Positions 35,789 to 43,485 of a DNA stretch of 50,540 nucleotides are shown piece by piece. The stretch lies in assembly GCA_003576845.1 (NCBI GenBank), contig QEVJ01000025.1:1-50540 (forward strand). Direction: 5' to 3'. Within the stretch, counting starts at the first letter, position 1, and the number at the start of each line of letters is the position of its first letter. Source of the DNA: Planctomycetota bacterium. Lineage in GTDB: Bacteria > Planctomycetota > Planctomycetia > Pirellulales > PLA5. The position numbers were made by a program, and so were the translations under genes. The notes below the pieces were generated by a model. The model had not been told where the DNA came from. It saw nothing but the letters and a program-made list of their open reading frames with translations, and searched no databases.

Positions 35789-37123
35789 ATGCCTGCGCTG
35801 CCTCGCTTTGCCGTTGGCGCCGTCCAGCCCTATGCCGATGCCCTGCCCATGTTGTGGGCGCTCGGCGAAGTGTGCGAGCGACGCGGATATCACATTCAGA
35901 ATTACCTCTCGCGAAGTTGTCTCGTCGCGCGGCACGGCGGCACGCCGCACGCCACGAGTGCCCGGCACCTCGACAGTTGGTTGATGTGCCCGGAAGTATG
36001 TCGCGAAATCTTCGTCCATGGTTCGCGCGCCTGCGATTTGGCGATCGTGGAGGGGCAATTCGACGCCGCCCGCGATGCGCTAGACGGCGGCGGCGGAAGC
36101 TTGGACCAATTGTGCGATTGGCTCGACTTGCCGCGGGTGGTCGTGCTCGACGTGGCGTGTCTCGACGCTTGCCGTTTGCCCGAGCGGCCGCAGGCGGATG
36201 CCCTGCTGCTCGACCGTGTGGGGGGCAGCGAAGAATTCGCCCGCTTGCAGACGCGGCTCGAATCGCTGTGGGGAATCCCCGTCGTCGGCGGTTTGGAACG
36301 CTTGGACGAGTGCCGCGCGGCGATCCGCCGGCTCGCCAGCGGCGAGGTCCCTCCGCGCAGGCTCACGCGCTCGCTCGGCGATTCGCTCGCTCGCGGATTG
36401 CGGCTCGAAAAGCTGTTGTCTCTGGCGACGCATCGGCCGTTTCCGCCAGTGACGGCGAACCGGCTTTCGACCGGCCAGCGGCTCGCGGAAGTGTCCATCG
36501 CCGTGGCGTACGACGAAATCTTCAATTGCTATTTTCCGGACTCGCTCGACCTGTTGGAGCTCCAAGGGGCGAACGTAAGCACGTTCTCTCCGCTGCACGA
36601 CGAGAGCATTCCCGACGGAACCGATGTCGTCTACCTGGGCTGTGGCCATCCCGAAAACGCGGACGGCCGGCTGGGGGCGAACCACAGCATGAGAACCTCG
36701 CTGTGCGAGCACATGATCTCCGGCGGCCGCGTGTATGCCGAAGGCGGCGGGCTAGCCTACTTGTGCGAATCCATCGAACTTCCCGACGGGCGCGACGTCG
36801 CGATGATGGGCCTTTTGCCCGCCATTGCGCGGCTTCGCGCCGATGTTCCTCCGCCCGGGCCGGTGGAAGTCACGCTGTCGCAAGGCAACTGGCTCGGCGA
36901 AGGCTGGTCGCAGCTTCGCGGGTATTTGAACCGGCGCTGGGAAGTGCTCCCGACCGGCCACCTGACGCGCTACGCCGCCGAAGAAGGCCACGAGCTCGAC
37001 TTGGTCGGCACGGCCCAAACGGTCGGCAGCCGCATTCATCTGAACTTCGCCGCGCAGCCCGAGTTCTTGAAAGCGTTCTTCGCGCCGCATCCGCCGAGCG
37101 TGGCCCTGTCGGCGCTGAGTTGA
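35789..37123 (+). CDS. Degenerate CobB/CbiA-type (cobyrinate a,c-diamide synthase) paralogue
   Basis: 444 residues and the two-domain plan of CobB/CbiA: an N-terminal NTPase-like domain with HLDSWLMCPEVCREIF and DLAIVEGQFDAA, and a C-terminal class I glutamine amidotransferase domain (IAVAYDEIFNCYFPDSLDLL, FSPLHDESIPDGTDVVYLGC, GGRVYAEGGGLAYLCES, SRIHLNF). The P-loop (GxGKT) is absent from the N-terminus (FAVGAVQPYADALPMLW), and the nucleophilic Cys of YAECGG is a Gly (G319). Neither ATP-driven amidation nor glutamine hydrolysis should work as in true CobB, so it is a pseudoenzyme or has a new role. No cobalamin genes are nearby. ATG 35789 is preferred to GTG 35735. Confidence 0.82.
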   Translation: MPALPRFAVGAVQPYADALPMLWALGEVCERRGYHIQNYLSRSCLVARHGGTPHATSARHLDSWLMCPEVCREIFVHGSRACDLAIVEGQFDAARDALDGGGGSLDQLCDWLDLPRVVVLDVACLDACRLPERPQADALLLDRVGGSEEFARLQTRLESLWGIPVVGGLERLDECRAAIRRLASGEVPPRRLTRSLGDSLARGLRLEKLLSLATHRPFPPVTANRLSTGQRLAEVSIAVAYDEIFNCYFPDSLDLLELQGANVSTFSPLHDESIPDGTDVVYLGCGHPENADGRLGANHSMRTSLCEHMISGGRVYAEGGGLAYLCESIELPDGRDVAMMGLLPAIARLRADVPPPGPVEVTLSQGNWLGEGWSQLRGYLNRRWEVLPTGHLTRYAAEEGHELDLVGTAQTVGSRIHLNFAAQPEFLKAFFAPHPPSVALSALS

Positions 37124-37130
37124 ATACGGA

Positions 37131-37272
37131 GAGGTTGGAGGTTGGAGGTTGGGGTTGGAGATTGGAGATTGGAGGTTGGGGTTGGAGAAAGCCGCTCCGT
37201 TGTTTACTAACCTCGAATCACTAACCTCTAACCTCTAACCTCTAACCTCTAATCTCTAACCTCCAATCTCCA
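37131..37272. repeat. Heptamer repeat array with inverted halves, downstream of hisB
   Basis: GGTTGGAGGTTGGAG-type units (37131-37188) are followed by the opposite strand of the same units, CTAACCTCTAACCTCTAACC (37207-37272). The unit is 7 bp, roughly TCTAACC/TCCAATC. The two halves could fold into a long hairpin. It lies between the convergent CobB-like gene and hisB and ends directly at the hisB stop. Confidence 0.8.
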
Positions 37273-37273
37273 C

Positions 37274-37873
37274 CTACCCGCCAAGCGTCCCCTTCGTGCT
37301 CGGCACGCCGGTCATCCGCGGATCGGCTTCGACGGCCATCCTCAATGCCCGCGCGGTCGCTTTGAAGATGCCTTCGCTGATGTGGTGGCTGTTGCGTCCG
37401 TGATGCAGCACGACGTGCAGGTTGGCGAGCGCATTCGCCGCCGCAGCTTGCCAGAAGTCTTCGACGAGCTCGCTGTCGAAGTCGCCGATCTTGGCCGACG
37501 GAAACGCCGCTTCGAACACGAACGAAAACCGCCCGCCGAGATCGACGGCGCTCGTCACCAGCGTTTCGTCCATCGGCAGCGTGAAATGCCCGTAGCGGCG
37601 AATGCCGGACTTGTCGCCGAGGGCCTGTCGCAGCGCCTGGCCGAAGCAGATTCCGACGTCTTCCACCGTGTGGTGCTGGTCGACGTGCAGATCGCCTTTT
37701 GCACACACCGTCAGATCGAACGCCGCATGCTTGGCGAGCAGCGTCAGCATGTGATCGAAAAACCCGACGCCGGTCGCAATCTGCGCGTTGCCCGATCCAT
37801 CGAGGTCGAGCGCGAGCTCGATCTCGGTTTCGTTCGTTCGGCGTTGGATCGTGGCCGTGCGCGACATGTTCAT
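37274..37873 (-). CDS. hisB: Imidazoleglycerol-phosphate dehydratase
   Basis: 199 residues, normal for monofunctional HisB. It dehydrates imidazole glycerol phosphate to imidazole acetol phosphate in histidine synthesis; the next step is done by HisC, encoded upstream. Metal-binding His motifs are clear: [62 protein letters not shown] 37873 starts [18 protein letters not shown]; the ATG two codons later is an alternative. The gene is bracketed on both sides by 7-bp repeat arrays. It belongs to the same unit as hisC but is separated from it by about 130 bases of repeats. Confidence 0.96.
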   Translation of the reverse strand: MNMSRTATIQRRTNETEIELALDLDGSGNAQIATGVGFFDHMLTLLAKHAAFDLTVCAKGDLHVDQHHTVEDVGICFGQALRQALGDKSGIRRYGHFTLPMDETLVTSAVDLGGRFSFVFEAAFPSAKIGDFDSELVEDFWQAAAANALANLHVVLHHGRNSHHISEGIFKATARALRMAVEADPRMTGVPSTKGTLGG

Positions 37874-37876
37874 TTT

Positions 37877-38018
37877 CGAGAGGTTGGAGGTTGGGGGTTA
37901 GAGGTTAGAGGTTAGAGGTTGGGAAATGCAGCGGGATCTCTCGCCCTAACCTCCAATCTCTAACCTCCAATCTCTAACCTCCAATCTCTAACCTCCAATC
38001 TCTAACCTCCAACCTCCA
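37877..38018. repeat. Heptamer repeat array with inverted halves between hisC and hisB
   Basis: GGTTAGAGGTTAGAGGTTGG-type units (37877-37922) are followed by inverted units TCTAACCTCCAATC (37945-38018). The right edge runs into hisC: the last codons and the TAG stop (38002-38004) lie within the array. Confidence 0.8.
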
Positions 38019-39060
38019 GCCCGTGCTCCAACACGGCCACGCAAGCGTCGACTTGCTCGTCCGTGCCGACGGAAATCCGCAGTCCCTCGCCCCAATCCGC
38101 ATACTGCATGTATCGGACGAGGATGCGATTGGCTTTGAGATGCTCGTAGAGCGGTTTTACCGGTTGTGAGGGATGGGTGTTCCAGACGAAGTTCGCCTGC
38201 GATTCAACCGCGTTAAACCCTAGCCCGCGCATCGCGGCGGTGAGCCGGTCGCGCGTGGCGAGAATCTTGCGGCGATTGTCGGCGAGCCACGCCTGGTCGT
38301 CGATGGCCGCGGTCGCCGCCGCGATCGAAATGCTGTCGCAGTTGTACGAGTCTTTGACCTTTTCGAGTTCGCGGACGATCTGCGGCCGCGCGACGATGAA
38401 CCCGAACCGCAATCCAGCGAGTGCATACGACTTGCTCAGCGTCCGCGAAACCATCACCTTGTCGCTCTGCTTGACGAGGTCGATGCAGTTCGCGTCGGCG
38501 AAGTCGGCATACGCCTCGTCGACCAACAGCGGACACGGCAATCGCTCGGCGAGTTCCAGCACGCGGCTCGGCGGCAGAACCGTGCCCGACGGGCTGTTGG
38601 GATTCGGCAAGAACGCCAGCCGCAACCGCGCGCGCGGCCCGGCGAAGTCGTCGCCCAGCGACCAATTCGCGTCGAAGCGGACTTCTTCGGCGTTGGCGCC
38701 CTGAATCTGGGCGAGCGTCTTGTAGAGGATGTAGCTCGGATACGGCAGCCGCAGCCAGTCGCCCGCTCCGACGAACGCCCGCGTGACGATCGTCAAAATA
38801 TCGTCGCTGCCGTTGCCGCAGAGAATCCAATCCGGCTCGACGCCAAGCACTTCGGCCGCCCGGCGGCGAAAGGCATTTGCCAACGGGTCGGGATAGCGCG
38901 CCAAGCCTTGGGCGACGGCCGCCTCGATCGCCCGCGGAACCGCCGGAGAGCACGGATACGGATTCTCGTTCGTGTTCAGCTTGATGAACTTGCCGGCCTG
39001 CGGTTGTTCGCCGGGCACGTAGCCCGACATGGCGGCGATTTCGGGACGGACGTAGGTCAT
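38002..39060 (-). CDS. hisC: Histidinol-phosphate aminotransferase
   Basis: 352 residues, a fold-type I PLP aminotransferase that converts imidazole acetol phosphate to histidinol phosphate. Features: KLNTNENPYPCSPAVPRAIE, ARYPDPLANAFRRRAAE, LCGNGSDDILTIV, FLPNPNSPSGTVLP, LVDEAYADFAD, and the PLP lysine in VSRTLSKSYALAGLRFGFI. The ATG at 39060 directly touches a palindromic element, so the ribosome-binding region is formed by the element (no strong Shine-Dalgarno). The last residues (LEVGG and stop) are encoded by a 7-bp repeat array, so the gene has repeats at both ends. hisB follows on the same strand. Confidence 0.95.
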   Translation of the reverse strand: MTYVRPEIAAMSGYVPGEQPQAGKFIKLNTNENPYPCSPAVPRAIEAAVAQGLARYPDPLANAFRRRAAEVLGVEPDWILCGNGSDDILTIVTRAFVGAGDWLRLPYPSYILYKTLAQIQGANAEEVRFDANWSLGDDFAGPRARLRLAFLPNPNSPSGTVLPPSRVLELAERLPCPLLVDEAYADFADANCIDLVKQSDKVMVSRTLSKSYALAGLRFGFIVARPQIVRELEKVKDSYNCDSISIAAATAAIDDQAWLADNRRKILATRDRLTAAMRGLGFNAVESQANFVWNTHPSQPVKPLYEHLKANRILVRYMQYADWGEGLRISVGTDEQVDACVAVLEHGLEVGG

Positions 39061-39165
39061 GTTGGGAAGCGGGGTGCCACTGCTGGCTTGTCCAGCAGTG
39101 AGAATTGCCGATTGAGGTCGCGTCGCGAATCGCACTGCTGGACAAGCCAGCAGTGGCACCCAACC
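39061..39165. repeat. CACTGsTGG palindromic element, copy D
   Basis: The most complete copy. Left arm 39061-39100 with GTTGGG and GGTGCCACTGCTGGCTTG; right arm 39133-39165 with CACTGCTGGACAAGCCAGC and GGCACCCAAC. Outer ends pair (GTTGGG/CCCAAC). It abuts the hisC start codon. Confidence 0.85.
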
Positions 39166-39378
39166 CCAAAAGCAAAAGTTGACGATGCTATAATTCGGAT
39201 CGCCGCGCGTCTAGCGAAAACACGCTGAAATGCCGCCGCTCCATGTCATTCTAACGCAATCGCGGCGGCGCTTCTACGATCGGCCGCACAGCGCGACGCC
39301 GCGCGGTTCTCCTTGACGCTCGGACACAGGCATCGGATGATGAGGTTCGGGGGGAATTTCTTGCCCGCGAGGATCGAG
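39166..39378. other. Rest of the divergent hisC / DUF1571 intergenic region
   Basis: With the palindromic element it forms a 318-base gap. It contains a TATAAT at 39189 without a good -35 box, and in-frame upstream starts for the DUF1571 gene (ATG 39337 and 39340). No separate gene was seen. Confidence 0.45.
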
Positions 39379-40521
39379 ATGTTATCGTCCGACGGCAGAC
39401 TATCGCAGCGACGCGCCGGAGTCGCGCTGGCGATCGCGCTCGTAACCTTGGGTTGCGCTCCCCGGGCCGACGCCGTGGCCGACCAAACGCCCGGCGACGC
39501 TGGAACAGCCAAGTCCGTCGATGCCGAGGAGTTGGCCGCGTGGCGGGAAACGGTTGCGAGGCTCCGCGGAGAAATGGCCGAAGTCGCCGGGCAATCGTCG
39601 GGCGCTTCGCTGGAAACGCAGGCCCGACTGCGGAAGCTTGCGGACGAACTCGCCGCGCTCGAAAAACGCATCGCCGAGCGCGAGCGCAGTGCGGCCGCGG
39701 CCGTCGAAGCGAACAAGCCGGCGGTCAGAACCTCAGAGCGCGACGATCGGGTAGCCCCGGCCCATCTCCTGGAAACCGAAGGCAACCCGCTGCCGAACCA
39801 CAAATTCGCCCCGGCCGTGAAACGGGCAAGAGCTGCCCTGGCCGACATGGAGTCGATCAAGGACTATTCGGCCGTCCTGGTCAAGCAGATTCGCCTCGAC
39901 AGCAAGCTGTACGACATGGAGTTCATGCACGCCAAGATTCGGCACGAGCCGTTCAGCGTCTACTTGCGGTTTCTTGCGCCGCAGCACATGCGCGACCGCG
40001 AGGTGATTTACATCGAAGGCGAGAACAACGGCAACCTGCTCGCCCACGAGTCGCCCAATCGCAAGGGCCTCGTCGGACTGTTGTCGCAGACGCCGCTGGT
40101 GGGCACGACCTCGCTGGCCCCGAACAGCCCGCTGGCGATGGTCGGTAACCGCTATCCGATCACCAAGATCGGCATCGTCAATCTGACGCGCGACCTGATC
40201 CAAGTCGGCGAGCGCGACATGCGCCACGGCGACGCGGACGCGAAGTTTTATCCCAACGCCAAAGTCGACGACCGCGAATGCGAGGCGTGGGTGTTCGTGC
40301 ACCCCGAGAAGCGCGAGCCGTTCACGTTCCACCGTGCCGAAGTGTTCATCGACAAGAAGCTGAACGTGCCGATCCGCTACGTCGCCTACGATTGGCCGGA
40401 GAAGCCCGGCGAAACCCCGCCGCTCATCGAGTCGTACACCTACACGCGGTTGAAGCTGAACGTCGGGCTTACGGACGAAGACTTCGACACGAAAAATCCG
40501 AAGTACAAGTTTCCACAGTAG
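39379..40521 (+). CDS. DUF1571 family exported protein
   Basis: About 380 residues. A signal peptide (RRAGVALAIALVTLGCAPRA) ends in LGC, possibly a lipobox though the residue at -3 is a Thr. A coiled-coil stretch follows (about 40-100), then the DUF1571 domain: AALADMESIKDYSAVLVKQI, MEFMHAKIRHEPFSVYLRFL, REVIYIEGENNGNLLAHE, GVLTDEDF-like end with YTYTRLKLNVGLTDEDFD. The domain resembles outer-membrane lipoprotein carrier folds (LolA-like) and is widespread in planctomycetes without known function. I prefer ATG 39379, with GAGG upstream, to ATG 39337, which would add 14 residues before the signal. Confidence 0.85.
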   Translation: MLSSDGRLSQRRAGVALAIALVTLGCAPRADAVADQTPGDAGTAKSVDAEELAAWRETVARLRGEMAEVAGQSSGASLETQARLRKLADELAALEKRIAERERSAAAAVEANKPAVRTSERDDRVAPAHLLETEGNPLPNHKFAPAVKRARAALADMESIKDYSAVLVKQIRLDSKLYDMEFMHAKIRHEPFSVYLRFLAPQHMRDREVIYIEGENNGNLLAHESPNRKGLVGLLSQTPLVGTTSLAPNSPLAMVGNRYPITKIGIVNLTRDLIQVGERDMRHGDADAKFYPNAKVDDRECEAWVFVHPEKREPFTFHRAEVFIDKKLNVPIRYVAYDWPEKPGETPPLIESYTYTRLKLNVGLTDEDFDTKNPKYKFPQ

Positions 40522-40549
40522 GCCCGCGCAGAGTTGCGTCGATTGCTTG

Positions 40550-40729
40550 AACACAGAGGGCACGGAGGTTGTGCACGGAGAAACACGGAGGAAATGCAAG
40601 TGATGATCGATGAGTGATGAGTAAACCGGTCGCACAGTATTCCGTTTATCGCTCATCACTCATCGTTCCTCGCTCATCACTTGTTACTCTGTGTTCCTCT
40701 GTGCACAACCTCTGTGTCCTCTGTGTTTA
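40550..40729. repeat. Long imperfect palindrome with about 80-nt arms
   Basis: The left arm starts ACACAGAGGGCACGGAGGTT and later holds GATGAGTGATGAG. The right arm, in reverse complement, reads ACACAGAGGACACAGAGGTT and also ends in GATGAGTGATGAG. Only a short centre near 40630-40645 separates them. It fills the gap between the codirectional DUF1571 and rsmA genes and could form a large RNA hairpin. Confidence 0.8.
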
Positions 40730-40757
40730 ATGAACCCCGCCCCTACTCGGAGCGTTC

Positions 40758-41666
40758 ATGCCGAGAGCCGCCGAAACACGTCAGAGCATCTCCTACCTCA
40801 CGCGGCGGTTCAAGGAAGTCGGCATCGAGCCGAACGCGCGGCACGGGCAGAACTTCCTGGTCGATCTCAACCTGCTGCGGCTCCTGGCCGACAGCGCGGA
40901 ATTGACCCGCGACGACGTCGTCCTCGAAATCGGCACCGGCACCGGCTCGCTCACCGCGCTGCTCGCTGCGCGGGCCGCGGCCGTGGTCACGGTCGAAGTC
41001 GACCGCCGCATGTACTCTCTCGCGAGCGAGGAATTGATCGATTATCCGAACGTGACGATGCTGCTCCAGGACGCGCTGGCGAACAAGAACACCCTGCATC
41101 CCGCCGTACTCGCTGCCGTCCGCCGCGAACTCGACGCCGGGCCGAATCGCCGGTTCAAGCTGGTTGCGAATCTGCCGTATAACATCGCCACGCCGATCGT
41201 CACGAATTTGCTCGCCGAGGAGCACCCGCCGGAGTCGATGACCGTCACCGTGCAAAAGGAAGTCGCCGACCGGATGCTGGCGGCGCCCGGCACGAAGGAT
41301 TACGGAGCGCTGAGCATTTGGGTGCAGAGCCAATGTCGGGTGGAGATCCTTCGCGTCCTTCCGCCGCAGGTGTTCTGGCCGAAGCCGAAGGTCCATTCCG
41401 CGTTCGTGAAGCTCGCGTTCGATCCGGCGCTGCGGGCGCGAATCGCGGACCTGGCCTTCTTTCACCAGTTCGTTCGCGCGATGTTCCTGCATCGCCGCAA
41501 ACTGCTCCGGGGCGTGCTGGTGAGCGCATACAAGGAACAACTCGGCAAGTCGGGCGTCGACGTGCTGCTGGCCCGAGTTGGACTGCCTGAGACCGCCCGC
41601 GCCGAAGAGTTGGACGTTGCCGCGATGTTGAAGCTCAGCGAGGCGGTGCGGGCGGCGATCGGCTGA
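40758..41666 (+). CDS. rsmA: 16S rRNA (adenine1518/1519-N6) dimethyltransferase
   Basis: 302 residues. RsmA/KsgA dimethylates two adjacent adenines in the helix 45 loop of 16S rRNA during late 30S assembly. Signatures: ARHGQNFLVDLNLLRLLAD, SAM-binding VVLEIGTGTGSLTALL, acidic TVEVDRRMYSLA, catalytic KLVANLPYNIATPIV, and VFWPKPKVHSAFVKL. The C-terminal helical domain is present. ATG 40758 follows a stretch of repeat sequence. It stands alone on its strand; the downstream neighbours are convergent. Confidence 0.96.
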   Translation: MPRAAETRQSISYLTRRFKEVGIEPNARHGQNFLVDLNLLRLLADSAELTRDDVVLEIGTGTGSLTALLAARAAAVVTVEVDRRMYSLASEELIDYPNVTMLLQDALANKNTLHPAVLAAVRRELDAGPNRRFKLVANLPYNIATPIVTNLLAEEHPPESMTVTVQKEVADRMLAAPGTKDYGALSIWVQSQCRVEILRVLPPQVFWPKPKVHSAFVKLAFDPALRARIADLAFFHQFVRAMFLHRRKLLRGVLVSAYKEQLGKSGVDVLLARVGLPETARAEELDVAAMLKLSEAVRAAIG

Positions 41667-41769
41667 CGGCAGCCTTGCCGGGGCGGAGTCCTGATTTGGA
41701 TGCTACGGATTAAGTCGAGCGCACGCCAATGCCCCCCTCGCAATGGCACTAACTTAGGGCATAAAGCCC

Positions 41770-42738
41770 CTAGCTTTTTTCTGATGGTGGAAGCGCTGGT
41801 TCATCCGGTGGCTTTGCCTTGCCTTCTGCTTTGGGTTCGCCGCTTTCTGTCGTGTAGTAACTTTCTTCAGCCTGCATTCGTTCGCGCACGACCGCAAGCT
41901 CCGGGTCGGGCGAATTGTATCGGGCATCACCACAGCCGTCGATGAATGGGCGTCGCAGGCCGCGCGTGTTGTCGAGAAAGCCTCCCAAATAATCCTTCAG
42001 GTCGTCGGATCGAAAGTCGCGTTTGACACCAAGAAGCTTCTCGACCAAAACCGGCTCACCGTCTCGCATGTCCACCCAGAGGATTGGGTACGGCTCATCG
42101 AAGATCGCGCCCTTGAGCGGGGTAAGTTCGGCCAGGTGAATATGGAAGTGCCTGCGATCGAGCCGATGTGCGTCCACTCCATCGAGCAACAGCAGTGCAA
42201 GATCGGCTGAAATTGCCAAGCGGCGTTCGTCGGCATATCTCGCCACGCGAAACCCCAAGTCCATTGCCGGGCCAACGAAATCCAACAGCATCCCCGAACG
42301 AGGCAAGGGGATGTGGACTTCCTGATTTGTTACGGGAAACCCAGCAATCCAAGCTGCGGCCTTGAGCTTCAATGGGATTTCCTTTTTTCGCCAGAAGCGA
42401 TCGGGAAACTCCCGAGCCGCCGTTTTCAGCGCGCACAGATGAGATATCGCGTCGCCGACCTGGCGGATTTCTACGCAGAACAGGATTTCGTCGCCAACGA
42501 ACTTCCACTGTTCGAAGCGGCTGTCGCACGCCGGGCAATTGGCAGGAAGCGAGTCGTACGCAAATTGAAGAACGGTGGGAAAGGCCTCGAAGAACTCGCG
42601 AAACGTGGGCACCCACTCCGGAGCTTGTCCAGACTTGGCGACTCTGTCGACTTTGTACTTTGTTGATCCGACTAGGTCTACGCTCGCGAAGAGCCTCAGC
42701 TTCCAACGGTACTCATCCAATTGCTTCTTTTCGGACAC
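41770..42738 (-). CDS. Class III nucleotide-cyclase-like protein
   Basis: About 322 residues. Class III cyclase features: metal Asp in RLFASVDLVGSTKYK (D21), second metal Asp in QWKFVGDEILFCVE (D83) with Lys four residues before it (K79, the adenine-reading lysine position), and LLDFVGPAMDLGFRVARYAD, which aligns with the Y-D-x-x-G-x-x-V-N-x-A-x-R motif of adenylate cyclases. Here Asp153 matches the adenine-reading Asp, Arg164 the transition-state Arg, but the Asn is Asp160. A CxxC (NCPACD) sits in a long insertion (about 31-78). The C-terminal 120 residues were not recognised. No membrane segment. GTG 42738 has GAGG six bases upstream and overlaps the peptidase gene by 26 bases; GTG 42750 is an alternative. 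GC content is visibly lower than in core genes. Product could be cAMP or another cyclic nucleotide; activity is unproven. Confidence 0.72.
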   Translation of the reverse strand: MSEKKQLDEYRWKLRLFASVDLVGSTKYKVDRVAKSGQAPEWVPTFREFFEAFPTVLQFAYDSLPANCPACDSRFEQWKFVGDEILFCVEIRQVGDAISHLCALKTAAREFPDRFWRKKEIPLKLKAAAWIAGFPVTNQEVHIPLPRSGMLLDFVGPAMDLGFRVARYADERRLAISADLALLLLDGVDAHRLDRRHFHIHLAELTPLKGAIFDEPYPILWVDMRDGEPVLVEKLLGVKRDFRSDDLKDYLGGFLDNTRGLRRPFIDGCGDARYNSPDPELAVVRERMQAEESYYTTESGEPKAEGKAKPPDEPALPPSEKS

Positions 42739-43243
42739 GGGCGGCCTCACACGACACTTTGAACTTGGCGGCGATCCGCGTCAGGTCGTCCGTCTCCTTG
42801 AGCGCAGCTAAGAACTCAACCTTCGGCATCAGCAGGCTAGCAGCAAACCAGTTGGCCTCCCATTCGATTCGTGTTGATCCCTGCCGGTAGGCGACGATCG
42901 GAACTTCGCCCATGTTCGAATGCAAAAAGAAATGGCCAAGCTCGTGGCAAATCGTAAACCGATCTCGAAGGGGGCTGGTGTATCTGGGGAGGATTATGTC
43001 GAAATCGTACTCGCGATGCACGTAAATCGAGCCAGTTTCCTCGACCCAATCGCTCATGTCCAAGATTTTGCAGCGTCCGCCCAGTTGCGCCACCACTTCG
43101 GTCGGATCGTCGCCCGTCGCGAATTTCGTAATCCCCGCCACCTTTCTCGCATATTTTTCAACGTCCTCCTTCGTCATATTTGACGGGGGAATACTGCTTC
43201 CCTCTTTGTATTTCACGCCCTTGCGGGCAAATCGCGATATCAT
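42713..43243 (-). CDS. ImmA/IrrE-type zinc metallopeptidase
   Basis: 176 residues, M78-like. Active site RFTICHELGHFFLHSN (HEXXH at 100-104) and the third ligand in RIEWEANWFAASLLMPK (E129), with the family C-terminus LTRIAAKFKVSCEAARVRKE. ImmA of Bacillus cleaves the ImmR repressor and IrrE/PprI of Deinococcus cleaves DdrO under stress. There is no HTH domain in this protein and no Xre-type repressor gene next to it; instead its 3' end overlaps the cyclase-like gene, so the cyclase or an unlinked regulator may be its target. ATG 43243. Lower GC content than core genes suggests an acquired block. It is divergent from the helicase gene. Confidence 0.88.
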   Translation of the reverse strand: MISRFARKGVKYKEGSSIPPSNMTKEDVEKYARKVAGITKFATGDDPTEVVAQLGGRCKILDMSDWVEETGSIYVHREYDFDIILPRYTSPLRDRFTICHELGHFFLHSNMGEVPIVAYRQGSTRIEWEANWFAASLLMPKVEFLAALKETDDLTRIAAKFKVSCEAARVRKEAIG

Positions 43244-43485
43244 GCTTTGAGAGAAGTCCGTTCCAATCGGGCGTCCCGAGTGCGCACACGTTCACCTCCC
43301 CAATGGTATTGACGACCGACCAAGGCTGCAAGTGTCTTTTTTGGTTTGACCCCAAGAATAACGACTCGTGAGGCCACTGCCGTTGCCTGACCGGAGGTTG
43401 CTTGCGGCGATCCACTCGCGACCGTATATTCGGCCACATTCTCGCTCCGTCCCAGGGATTCTTGCCGTTCAAGGAGGTCTTCGCG

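Noticed and set aside
35789-37123. A working cobyrinate a,c-diamide synthase of a cobalamin pathway
   Set aside because: Both catalytic sites are changed and no other cobalamin gene is in the window.
37131-38018. CRISPR-like array around hisB
   Set aside because: The repeat unit is only about 7 bp, with no spacers of uniform length and no cas genes; it is a simple-sequence array.
41770-43243. Classification as a known Pycsar system
   Set aside because: The nucleotide-reading residues look adenine-type, and no transmembrane or TIR effector with a cyclic-nucleotide sensor is adjacent.
42713-43243. Prophage-type ImmA/ImmR unit
   Set aside because: No Xre-family repressor, integrase or phage structural gene is present near the peptidase.
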